The position numbers and the translations under genes are program-made. Positions 37,217 through 44,419 of a stretch of DNA of 64,000 nt are shown here, piece after piece. Positions within the stretch are counted from its first letter, which is position 1, and every line of letters begins with the position of its first letter. This stretch comes from JBKPNJ01 sp963695705. GTDB lineage: Bacteria > Actinomycetota > Actinomycetes > Propionibacteriales > Nocardioidaceae. A model generated the notes under the pieces. It had not been told where the DNA came from, did no database searches, and was given only the letters and a program-made list of their open reading frames with translations. Where the stretch lies: the NCBI GenBank assembly GCA_963695705.1, contig CAVOHB010000009.1, positions 1,302,001 to 1,366,000 on the forward strand. The letters are read 5' to 3'.

Positions 37217-37239
37217 GTGGTGGAGCTGAGGGGACTCGA
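37217..37239 (-). repeat. tRNA-Ala 3' end, partner of the repeat at 36322
   Basis: The 23-bp word shared exactly with 36322-36344; here it is part of the functional tRNA gene plus one base. The two copies are 895 bp apart in direct orientation. Confidence 0.7.
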
Positions 37240-37293
37240 ACCCCTGACCCCCTCCATGCCATGGAGGTGCGCTACCAGCTGCGCCACAGCCCC
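37218..37293 (-). tRNA. tRNA-Ala (GGC)
   Basis: A 76-nt cloverleaf with CCA encoded. Acceptor GGGGCTG pairs with CAGCTCC (one G-U); the D arm has GCGCAGCTGGTAGCGC; the anticodon stem is CCTCC/GGAGG with loop ATGGCAT, anticodon GGC; the T arm contains GGTTCGAGTCC. A TACACT -10 box lies at 37319-37324, 26 nt upstream of the 5' end. Confidence 0.97.
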
Positions 37294-37354
37294 GAGCCGG
37301 CCCTCGCGGGCCTCCCGAAGTGTAGCCAAAGGAGGTACGTCGGACGAATCCAGC

Positions 37355-38005
37355 TCAGTCGTCGGAGTCGACCAGATCGTCGGACAGCACGGGCTCGGGC
37401 AACGACCCCGCGTTCCACTCAGCGACCCGCCAACCGAGCCGGCCCTCCTCGAGCAACGCCCAGGAGCAGTTGGAGAAACCGCCGAACGCGCTCCAGTGCT
37501 GCTGCGGCAACCCCAGGTAGCGGCAGATGCCCACCCGCATCGCCGCTCCGTGGGACACCAGCACCCCGGTCTGGCCGGCTTCCAGAGCGTCGGCCGCCTC
37601 GGTGAGCGCGCCGGCCATCCGCTCCGCGACCTCGCCGTAGGACTCGGCCCCCGGCAACGCGACGTCTCTCCCCTCGCGCCAGGCCTGCATCTGTTCGGGA
37701 AACAGCTCGAAGGCCCTGCTCAGGCTCAGGCCCTGCCGAGCACCCATGTGCATCTCACGGAGTCGCGGGTCGGTGCTGGGGTCCAACCCGGTCAGCGCGG
37801 CCAGCTCGTTGGCCGTATCGACCGCGCGTGACAGGTCGCTCGTGCGGATGTAGACCGGCCGCAGCGACGCCAGCCTGGCGGCGGCGTTTCGGGCCTGCTC
37901 TAATCCCAGCTCATCGAGCGGTACGTCGGTCTGTCCCTGCGCCATTCCGCGTGCGTTCCATGCCGTCTGGCCGTGCCGCCAGACCACCATCCGGCGGGTC
38001 GTCAC
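37355..38005 (-). CDS. Histidine phosphatase family protein (GpgP-like)
   Basis: A 216-residue phosphoglycerate-mutase-fold phosphatase. The catalytic RHGQTAWN is near residue 9, GLSLSRAFELFPEQMQAWRE lies in the middle and the second His is in VLVSHGAAMR. GTG 38005 overlaps the rsfS stop (GTGA), giving coupling. In actinobacteria the gene at this position, after rsfS, is often the glucosyl-3-phosphoglycerate phosphatase GpgP or a broad-specificity phosphatase; sequence alone does not choose between them. Confidence 0.85.
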   Translation of the reverse strand: MTTRRMVVWRHGQTAWNARGMAQGQTDVPLDELGLEQARNAAARLASLRPVYIRTSDLSRAVDTANELAALTGLDPSTDPRLREMHMGARQGLSLSRAFELFPEQMQAWREGRDVALPGAESYGEVAERMAGALTEAADALEAGQTGVLVSHGAAMRVGICRYLGLPQQHWSAFGGFSNCSWALLEEGRLGWRVAEWNAGSLPEPVLSDDLVDSDD

Positions 38006-38418
38006 GCGCCGGCATCCGTCGGATCGGCTCGCCGCCCCGCGGTCGACTGTCCGCTGGTGACGGTTTCCGGCAGCGGGATCACCGGGCAGTCGCGCCAGAT
38101 CCTCTCCAGCGCGTAGTACGTCCTCTCGTCCTCGTGCTGTACATGGACGACGATGTCGATGTAGTCGAGCAGCACCCACCGCCCTTCACGTTGACCCTCG
38201 CGCCGGACCGGCTTGGCGTCCATCAGCCGCAGCCGTTCCTCGATCGCGTCGACGATCGCCTTGACCTGACGGTCGTTGTCTGCGGAGCAGAGCACGAACG
38301 CGTCGGTGATAGCCAGCTTCTCCGAGACGTCGAAGGCGATGATGTTGTCCGCGAGCTTGTCTGACGCCGCCTGCGCTGCGGCATGAACCAACTCGACGGC
38401 ATGATCGGTAGCGGGCAC
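38002..38418 (-). CDS. rsfS: Ribosomal silencing factor RsfS
   Basis: A 138-residue protein of the RsfS (DUF143, Iojap) family, which binds ribosomal protein L14 and blocks subunit joining when nutrients are short. Typical blocks are KLADNIIAFDVSEKLAITDA, GRWVLLDYIDIVVHVQHEDE and RTYYALERIWRDCP. GTG 38418 is preceded by AGGAG. The gene starts 21 nt after nadD and overlaps the next gene by 4 nt. The C-terminal 20 residues (TVTSGQSTAGRRADPTDAGA) are a likely disordered tail. Confidence 0.94.
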   Translation of the reverse strand: MPATDHAVELVHAAAQAASDKLADNIIAFDVSEKLAITDAFVLCSADNDRQVKAIVDAIEERLRLMDAKPVRREGQREGRWVLLDYIDIVVHVQHEDERTYYALERIWRDCPVIPLPETVTSGQSTAGRRADPTDAGA

Positions 38419-38439
38419 GGGCTCCTCTTTGCGGTTCGG

Positions 38440-39051
38440 CTATGTCTTGGCGCGGTACAGCGAACGTTTGGCGATGTATTGCACAACGCCGTCTGGTACG
38501 AGGTACCAGACCGGCTCGTTGATCAGTACGCGGTTCCGGCAGGCGGTCGACGAGATCGCGAGCGCCGGAATCTCCACGATCGTGACCCGGCCCTTCGGCA
38601 GATCCTGGACGGCGGCATCGGTGATCGCGGTGCCGGGGCGGGTGCAGCCGACGAAGTGCGCCAGCTCGAACAGCTCATCGGCGTCACGCCAGGTGAGGAT
38701 CTGGGCGAGCGCGTCGGCACCGGTGATGAAGTAGAGATCGACATCGCCACGCGCCCGGCGCAGGTCGCGCAGCGTGTCGACGGTGTAGGTCGGCCCACCA
38801 CGGTCGATGTCGACGCGGCTGACCGAGAAGCGTGGGTTCGAAGCGGTTGCGATCACCGTCATCAGGTAACGATCCTCGGCAGGGCTCACCTCGTGCTCGG
38901 ACTTCTGCCAGGGCTGCCCGGTCGGCACGAAAACGACCTCGTCCAGATCGAACCCGGCCTGCACTTCGCTGGCGGCGACCAGGTGGCCATGGTGAATGGG
39001 GTCGAACGTGCCTCCCATGACACCCAGGCGCGGCCTAGCGGTGTCATTCAC
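38440..39051 (-). CDS. nadD: Nicotinate-nucleotide adenylyltransferase
   Basis: Makes nicotinate adenine dinucleotide from nicotinate mononucleotide and ATP in NAD synthesis. It has 203 residues: GVMGGTFDPIHHGHLVAASE with the nucleotide-binding GTFDPxHxGH, VFVPTGQPWQK, YFITGADAL, and the ISSTACRNRV version of the ISSTxxR motif. It is followed by rsfS, and preceded by a 49-residue membrane protein and proA, a common actinobacterial order. Confidence 0.95.
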   Translation of the reverse strand: MNDTARPRLGVMGGTFDPIHHGHLVAASEVQAGFDLDEVVFVPTGQPWQKSEHEVSPAEDRYLMTVIATASNPRFSVSRVDIDRGGPTYTVDTLRDLRRARGDVDLYFITGADALAQILTWRDADELFELAHFVGCTRPGTAITDAAVQDLPKGRVTIVEIPALAISSTACRNRVLINEPVWYLVPDGVVQYIAKRSLYRAKT

Positions 39052-39103
39052 GCGGCGGACCCGACCCGGTCACGAACCGGCACGCGGTCGATGCTCATGT
39101 CGC

Positions 39104-39253
39104 TCAGGAGTGCGGCCGTCCCTTGCCGAACGCGAGGGTGATCCCGAGCAGGATCGCCAGCAGCACGAACGCGAGCACACCGTAGACCTCCGGCGGCGCC
39201 CCGATGTCGCGCAGTTGCTCGCTGCCCTCCGCGATGAACGACGTGTTCTGCAT
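39104..39253 (-). CDS. Small single-span membrane protein (49 aa) between proA and nadD
   Basis: The ORF begins MQNTSFIAEGSEQLRDIGAP, has one transmembrane helix VYGVLAFVLLAILLGITLAF, and ends GKGRPHS. A TAGCCT -10 box lies 7 nt before the ATG, as for other leaderless genes in this window, which supports the start. The basic tail after the helix predicts N-out/C-in. I recall similar short proteins ending FGKGRPHS or FGKGRPHT beside nadD in other actinobacteria, but cannot check. No function is known. Confidence 0.65.
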   Translation of the reverse strand: MQNTSFIAEGSEQLRDIGAPPEVYGVLAFVLLAILLGITLAFGKGRPHS

Positions 39254-39260
39254 GCCGGTC

Positions 39261-39266
39261 AGGCTA
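39261..39266 (-). promoter_or_regulatory. -10 box for the 49-aa ORF
   Basis: TAGCCT, 7 nt before ATG 39253; would start a leaderless transcript. Confidence 0.45.
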
Positions 39267-39295
39267 TCAGCGGTATGCGACTGCCGGCGGACGAC

Positions 39296-40555
39296 TCAAT
39301 GCCGGGTGTGACCGTCACCGGTGAACACGTACTTCGTCGAGGTCAGCTCGGTCAGGCCCATCGGGCCGCGGGCGTGCATCTTCTGCGTCGAGATGCCGAT
39401 CTCGGCGCCGAACCCGAACTCGCCGCCGTCGGTGAAGCGGGTCGATGCATTCACCGCGATGGCCGCACAGTCCACGCTTGCGGCGAACCGGCGAGCGGCG
39501 CCCTGCGACCCAGTCACGATCGCCTCGGTGTGACCGGAGCCGTGCCGACGGATGTGTTCGACCGCCGCATCCAGGGAGTCCACGACGGCCGCGGAAAGAT
39601 CGAGCGAGAGGTACTCCGCGTCGTAGTCCGCGTCGGTCGCGGCAAGCACCGCAGGGTCGTGGCTCGCGACGTACTTGTCGCCGTGCACGGTGACGCCGGC
39701 GTCGTGCAGCGCGGACAGCACCCGCGGAAGGAACTCGTCGGCGACGTCGCGATGCACCAGGAGAGACTCCGCGGCGTTGCACACGCTCGGGCGCTGCGTC
39801 TTGGAGTTGAGGACGATCTCGACCGCCATGTCGAGGTCCGCGTCGGCGTCGACGAAGACGTGACAGTTTCCCACGCCGGTTTCGATCACCGGGACCGTCG
39901 ACCCCTCCACGACCCGTCGGATCAACTCCGCGCCACCGCGCGGGATCAGCACGTCGACTAGTCCGCGAGCGTTCATCAGATGGTGCACGGCGTCGTGCCC
40001 CTCGCCCGGAACCAGCTGGACCGCGTCGGCTGGCAGCTGCTCGGACGAGATCGCGTGACGCAGGACGTCGACGATGGCGGTGTTGGAGTCGAGGGCGCTG
40101 GACGACCCACGCAGCAGCACGGCGTTGCCGCTCTTCAGACACAGACCGGCCGAATCGGCGGTGACATTGGGCCGGGCCTCGTAGATGATCGCGACGACGC
40201 CGAACGGAACCCGCATCTGTCGCAACTCGAGTCCGTTGGGCAGGGTCGACCCACGGACGACCTCGCCGACCGGATCGGGGAGGCCAGCGACCTGGCGCAG
40301 GCCTGCGGCCATGCCACCGATGCGGTCCGGGTCGAGGCGAAGCCGGTCGAGCAGCGGCTGGGGGATACCTGCATCCCGCCCTCTGGCCACGTCGCTCTGG
40401 TTGGCGCTGAGGATGTCGTCGTCGTGCGCTTCGAGAGCCTCGGCCATCGAGCGCAACGCCGCGTTCTTGGTCGCCGTCGAACAGACAGCCAGGACGTGCG
40501 CTGCCTCCCGTGCGCGCTCGGCGCTCTCGATGACCCTCGCTCGGTCGTCGGTCAT
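39296..40555 (-). CDS. proA: Gamma-glutamyl phosphate reductase
   Basis: Reduces glutamyl 5-phosphate to glutamate semialdehyde in proline synthesis. It has 419 residues of aldehyde-dehydrogenase fold: PFGVVAIIYEARPNVTADSA, LKSGNAVLLRGSSSA, VIETGVGNCHVFVDADADLD, the catalytic Cys in QRPSVCNAAESLLVHRD, and the C-terminal ARGPMGLTELTSTKYV. The start is ATG 40555; a TAGGCT box ends 6 nt upstream, so the message is probably leaderless (a GTG one codon earlier is the alternative). It lies 68 nt after proB. Confidence 0.95.
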   Translation of the reverse strand: MTDDRARVIESAERAREAAHVLAVCSTATKNAALRSMAEALEAHDDDILSANQSDVARGRDAGIPQPLLDRLRLDPDRIGGMAAGLRQVAGLPDPVGEVVRGSTLPNGLELRQMRVPFGVVAIIYEARPNVTADSAGLCLKSGNAVLLRGSSSALDSNTAIVDVLRHAISSEQLPADAVQLVPGEGHDAVHHLMNARGLVDVLIPRGGAELIRRVVEGSTVPVIETGVGNCHVFVDADADLDMAVEIVLNSKTQRPSVCNAAESLLVHRDVADEFLPRVLSALHDAGVTVHGDKYVASHDPAVLAATDADYDAEYLSLDLSAAVVDSLDAAVEHIRRHGSGHTEAIVTGSQGAARRFAASVDCAAIAVNASTRFTDGGEFGFGAEIGISTQKMHARGPMGLTELTSTKYVFTGDGHTRH

Positions 40556-40561
40556 CACCCG

Positions 40562-40567
40562 AGCCTA
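40562..40567 (-). promoter_or_regulatory. -10 box for leaderless proA
   Basis: TAGGCT, 6 nt before ATG 40555. No clear -35 element. Confidence 0.45.
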
Positions 40568-40623
40568 CGCATCCAGTAGGCTCTTTGGTCGCTCGATCCA
40601 CGATGTGATGCGCGCACGCCCGG

Positions 40624-41748
40624 TCATGTGTCCAGCAACGCCAGGTCGTCACGGTGGATGACCTCCCGCTCGTAGGCCGCCCCGAGACTGCGCGCCAGCT
40701 CGCGAGTGGAGCGGCCCAGCAGGTTAGGGAGCTCCTCGCTCGCATAGTTGACCAGACCGCGAGCCACGGCCCGCCCGTCGGGATCCACGAGGTCGACCGG
40801 GTCCCCGGCGGCGAAGACACCCTCGACACGGGACAGACCCGCGGGCAGCAGGGAAGCCCGGCGCTCGCACACCGCTTGAACCGCACCCGCGTCGAGATGC
40901 AGTCGGCCCCGCGGCTCGGTTGCGTGCGCCAGCCAGAGCAGCCGGATCGGCGGCCGACGGCCGGTGGGATGGAACAACGTGCCAACGGCGTCGCCCCGCA
41001 ACGCTGACGCGGCGTCGTGGGCGGCCGCCAGTACGACCGGGATCCCCGCTCCGGTGGCGATCCGCGCTGCCTCGACCTTGGTCACCATCCCGCCGGTCCC
41101 GAGCCCGGAGCCGCCGCGCCGACCGAACGAAATCCGGTCGAGATCGGCTCGCCCCCGGACGTCCGACAGCTGCGAGGAACCGGGCCGGCGGGGGTCGTCA
41201 TCGTGCAGACCGGCAACGTCGGAGAGCAGAACCAGAAGGTCGGCGTGCACCAGATGCGCCACCAGCGCCGCGAGCCGGTCATTGTCGCCGAAACGGATCT
41301 CGGTCGTCGCCACCGTGTCGTTCTCGTTGACGATCGGGACCACGCGCATGTCCAGAAGTCGGGTGAAGGTGCGGTGCGCGTTGCGATGGTGGCTGCGCCG
41401 GGTCACGTCGTCGAGGGTCAGCAGCACCTGTCCGACGGTCAGGCCGTGCCGCGCGAACGACTCGGTGTAGCGGTGGACGAGCAGTCCCTGGCCGACACTC
41501 GCGGCCGCCTGCTGCGTGGCCAGGTCTCTCGGTCGCGTACCGAGCCCGAGTGGCGCGAGTCCGGACGCGATGGCGCCCGACGACACCAGCACGAGCTCGA
41601 CGCCGCTTCGGCACGGCGTGGCAACCGCGTCGACCAGTGCGTTGATGCGGTCGGGGTCGATTCCACCCGCTGGTGTGGTCAGCGACGAGGAGCCAACTTT
41701 GACGACGACGCGTTTGGCCTGCAGGACCAGCGGGCGGGCCGTGCTCAC
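40624..41748 (-). CDS. proB: Glutamate 5-kinase
   Basis: First enzyme of proline synthesis; phosphorylates glutamate. It has 374 residues: the amino-acid-kinase domain with VVVKVGSSSLT, LVSSGAIASG, VGQGLLVHRY, VPIVNENDTV and GTGGMVTKVEAARIA, then a C-terminal PUA domain (from about residue 275). GTG 41748 overlaps the obg stop codon (GTGA), so translation is coupled to obg. Confidence 0.95.
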   Translation of the reverse strand: MSTARPLVLQAKRVVVKVGSSSLTTPAGGIDPDRINALVDAVATPCRSGVELVLVSSGAIASGLAPLGLGTRPRDLATQQAAASVGQGLLVHRYTESFARHGLTVGQVLLTLDDVTRRSHHRNAHRTFTRLLDMRVVPIVNENDTVATTEIRFGDNDRLAALVAHLVHADLLVLLSDVAGLHDDDPRRPGSSQLSDVRGRADLDRISFGRRGGSGLGTGGMVTKVEAARIATGAGIPVVLAAAHDAASALRGDAVGTLFHPTGRRPPIRLLWLAHATEPRGRLHLDAGAVQAVCERRASLLPAGLSRVEGVFAAGDPVDLVDPDGRAVARGLVNYASEELPNLLGRSTRELARSLGAAYEREVIHRDDLALLDT

Positions 41749-43103
41749 CGGTCGTCCAGCCGATGATCCGTGCCGCGTGGTCCCTGCAGCATCTCCGCGC
41801 CTGCCTCCACCTGCGGGTGGAAGTCGAACACGACCGCGTTCCCTTCCTCCCCGATGACGACGTCGTCGCCACGCTGCGCGCCCATCGCAAGCAGGCGATC
41901 CTCGATCCCGATGCGGGCGAGCCGGTCGGCCAGATATCCCACCGCTTCGTCGTTGCCGAAGTCGGTCTGCCGCACCCATCGCTCGGGGCGCTCTCCTCGT
42001 ACGCGCCACTGCTCTCCCGACCGCTCGACCGTGAAAGGTGCGCCGCCGACCCCCGGTGGATGCAGCACGATCCGGGTCGGCGCGGCCTGCGGCCGTGCGG
42101 CACGAGTCCGCGCCACCACGGCACCGAGCGCGAACGTGAGCTCGCGCAGGCCCTCGTGGGTCGCCGCCGAGACCAGCAGCACGGTCAGGCCGCGCGCCTC
42201 GAAGTCCGGTCGGACCAGCTCGGCGAGGTCCCGGGCTTCCGGGACGTCGACCTTGTTGAGAGCCACCAGGCGCGGACGGTCGTCGAGCCCCCCGTGCGAT
42301 GACAGCTCGCGCTCGATCACGTCGAGGTCGCTGAGCGGATCACGCCCGGGTTCGATCGTGGCGCAGTCGACCACGTGGACCAGGGCCGCGCATCGCTCGA
42401 CGTGACGCAGGAAGTCGTGACCGAGCCCGCGGCCCTCACTCGCGCCCTCGATCAGCCCGGGAACGTCGGCGACGGTGAACGTGGTGTCCCCCGCTGTCAC
42501 CACGCCCAGGTTGGGAACCAGGGTGGTGAAGGGGTAGTCGGCGATCTTGGGCCGTGCCCGGGAGATGGACGCGACGACACTGGACTTGCCCGCGCTGGGG
42601 AAGCCAACCAGCCCGACGTCGGCAACGATCTTGAGCTCGAGGGTGATCGTGCGCTCGGCTCCTGGTTCGCCGAGGAGCGCGAAACCCGGCGCCTTGCGTC
42701 GGCTCGAGGCCAGGGCGGCGTTGCCGAGTCCACCCCGTCCTCCGGGCGCCACCACAAGTTCGGTGCCCGTCCCGGTCAGGTCGGCCAGGAGCATCCCCGC
42801 CGAGCTCACCACCGTGCCCTCGGGTACCGCCAGGACCAGGTCGGTACCTTTCGCCCCGTGCTTGTTCCCTCCAGCGCCGTGGGCACCGTGGCCAGCGCGC
42901 CGGTGCGGCTCACGGTTGTATTCGACCAGCGTGGTGACGTCCGGGTCGACACGCAGGATGACATCGCCGCCGTGGCCGCCGTTTCCTCCGTCCGGGCCGC
43001 CGAACGGCTTGAACTTCTCCCGGTACACCGACGCGACGCCGTTGCCTCCCCGACCGCCGGCGACATGCAGGACCACCTCGTCGACGAATGTCGGTACGGC
43101 CAT
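41745..43103 (-). CDS. obg: GTPase Obg/CgtA
   Basis: Essential GTPase in ribosome assembly and stress response. It has 452 residues: N-terminal Gly-rich Obg fold (VVLHVAGGRGGNGVASVYRE), G domain with GFPSAGKSS (G1), DVPG (G3) and NKVD (G4), and a C-terminal OCT domain from about residue 350. ATG 43103 has AGGA 5-8 nt upstream. It follows the rplU-rpmA terminator by about 65 nt, so partial readthrough or its own promoter is possible. Confidence 0.96.
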   Translation of the reverse strand: MAVPTFVDEVVLHVAGGRGGNGVASVYREKFKPFGGPDGGNGGHGGDVILRVDPDVTTLVEYNREPHRRAGHGAHGAGGNKHGAKGTDLVLAVPEGTVVSSAGMLLADLTGTGTELVVAPGGRGGLGNAALASSRRKAPGFALLGEPGAERTITLELKIVADVGLVGFPSAGKSSVVASISRARPKIADYPFTTLVPNLGVVTAGDTTFTVADVPGLIEGASEGRGLGHDFLRHVERCAALVHVVDCATIEPGRDPLSDLDVIERELSSHGGLDDRPRLVALNKVDVPEARDLAELVRPDFEARGLTVLLVSAATHEGLRELTFALGAVVARTRAARPQAAPTRIVLHPPGVGGAPFTVERSGEQWRVRGERPERWVRQTDFGNDEAVGYLADRLARIGIEDRLLAMGAQRGDDVVIGEEGNAVVFDFHPQVEAGAEMLQGPRGTDHRLDDR

Positions 43104-43168
43104 CGGATCCTGCCCTTCACGCCACCGACGGGCCTTGGCCGGTGGCCAAGCCATCGGAGGAATGGGAA

Positions 43169-43191
43169 AGGCGGGCCGAACCGGCCCGCCT
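43169..43191 (-). terminator. Terminator after rpmA
   Basis: Perfect 9-bp inverted repeat AGGCGGGCC / GGCCCGCCT with a 5-nt loop, followed on the minus strand by TTCCC; between rpmA and obg. Confidence 0.65.
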
Positions 43192-43263
43192 CTGATGCCT
43201 GCTCAGCAACGCCGTCTCCGGCACGGCGGCCGAACCGTGTATTCGCCGCCGCCTCGACTGCGG

Positions 43264-43524
43264 CTAGCTCGCCCCGTCATCGACGATGTTGACGACGCGG
43301 CGGCCCCGTCGAGTACCGAACTCGACTGCGCCGGGCACGAGCGCGAACAGCGTGTCGTCGCCGCCCCGCCCGACGCCGGAGCCGGGGTGGAAGTGAGTGC
43401 CTCGCTGGCGGACGATGATTTCGCCGGCACTGACCACCTGGCCGCCGTAACGCTTCACGCCGAGTCGTTGCGAGTTGGAGTCGCGGCCGTTCCGGGTGGA
43501 AGCCGCACCCTTCTTGTGTGCCAT
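43264..43524 (-). CDS. rpmA: 50S ribosomal protein L27
   Basis: An 86-residue protein starting MAHKKGAASTRNGRDSNSQR, followed by LGVKRYGGQ and GEIIVRQRGTHFHPG, the bL27 signature. The N-terminal tail reaches the peptidyl-transferase centre in the ribosome. It lies 3 nt after rplU in the usual L21-L27 operon. Confidence 0.98.
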   Translation of the reverse strand: MAHKKGAASTRNGRDSNSQRLGVKRYGGQVVSAGEIIVRQRGTHFHPGSGVGRGGDDTLFALVPGAVEFGTRRGRRVVNIVDDGAS

Positions 43525-43527
43525 CGC

Positions 43528-43857
43528 TCAGACCTCGCTGCTGGTTACTTTGGTGTCGATGCCGGTGACTTTGACCTGGGTGTACTTCTGGCGGTGCCCC
43601 TGGCGCTTGCGGTACCCGGTCTTGTTCTTGAACTTCATGATATGGATCTTCGGGCCCTTGGTCGCCCCGATCACCTCGGCCGTGACCGATACCTTGGCGA
43701 GCGCGTCGCCCTGCGAGGTGAGCTCATCGCCGTCGACGACGAGGAGCGCAGGCAGCTGCACGGAGGCCCCGGCGGGGCTCGCCACCGTGTCGATCTCGAT
43801 GACGTCGCCGACGGAAACCCTCTGCTGACGGCTGCCCGTGCGGACGATCGCGTACAC
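43528..43857 (-). CDS. rplU: 50S ribosomal protein L21
   Basis: A 109-residue bL21: MYAIVRTGSRQQRVSVGDVI at the start, KGPKIHIMKFKNKTGYRKRQ and GHRQKYTQVKVTGI towards the end. The start codon is GTG 43857 (read as Met). The C-terminus has a short extra TKVTSSEV. A good promoter lies about 100 nt upstream, giving a 5' UTR of roughly 90 nt that includes a small GTGTG/CACAC hairpin; this UTR could carry autoregulation but shows no known motif. Confidence 0.98.
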   Translation of the reverse strand: MYAIVRTGSRQQRVSVGDVIEIDTVASPAGASVQLPALLVVDGDELTSQGDALAKVSVTAEVIGATKGPKIHIMKFKNKTGYRKRQGHRQKYTQVKVTGIDTKVTSSEV

Positions 43858-43953
43858 CGCGGACTCACTCTCTGATCGGGTTCGTTGATGCCTGTCGGGC
43901 GTGGCACTGGCGCGGACATGCCAGGAGCGTGTTGGTTCACACGCCGGGGAACC

Positions 43954-43982
43954 AGTTTACGGACGGCACCGCCGAGGGTCAA
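43954..43982 (-). promoter_or_regulatory. Promoter of rplU-rpmA
   Basis: Read on the minus strand, TTGACC (43977-43982) and TAAACT (43954-43959) are separated by exactly 17 nt, matching a housekeeping sigma-factor promoter. It is the clearest -35/-10 pair in the window. Confidence 0.7.
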
Positions 43983-44418
43983 AACGCAGCATGCGGCGCG
44001 GATGCCCTGCTCGCGGCGCCGAGGCGAGCGCCGCAGGAGGCGGAGCCGAGCCAGGTGTGAGGCGCGCCGGCCCAGCACCACCCCAGTCGGGGTCTGCCGG
44101 CGCTCAGCCACAGCGCGGGACTCGCCGATCGCCGCACCGCGAGCCGAGTATCGAGAAGCAGTTCCGAGAGCGGAGGAGGTCGGGGTGGTGCGTCACCACC
44201 GCGACGCCCTCCTCGATCGTCAGCGGCGATCGACCGTGTCCGCGGATCCGGGTGATCGCCAGGTCGGGCTCCCAGGCAGCCAGCGGGAGGTGCTCGATCG
44301 TCGTTCTCAGCGGGGCGAGCCGCTGCCGGAACGCCAACGGCGTCATCTCGCATGACCCGGGATAGCCGCTGGCGATCGGGTGGTCGACCTGGTGATCGAA
44401 TCTGACTCCGGGCTCCAT
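43979..44418 (-). pseudogene. DUF5701 family protein, shortened and frameshifted
   Basis: Starts MEPGVRFDHQVDHPIASGYP, the usual DUF5701 N-terminus. The C-terminal family block GRSPLTIEEGVAVVTHHPDL and NCFSILGSRCGDRRVP is clear, but the following ALWLSAGRPRLGWCWAGAPH and TWLGSASC are in another frame: one base is missing near 44116. The middle of the protein (roughly 75-100 residues in relatives) is also absent. The gene therefore looks decayed, not merely mis-sequenced. It lies 2 nt upstream of the rne stop on the same strand. Function of the family is unknown. Confidence 0.7.
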
Positions 44419-44419
44419 G

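Noticed and set aside
39315..40985. A minus-strand open frame of about 556 codons across proA and proB
   Set aside because: Off-frame shadow of the two intact proline genes, with an Arg-rich translation.
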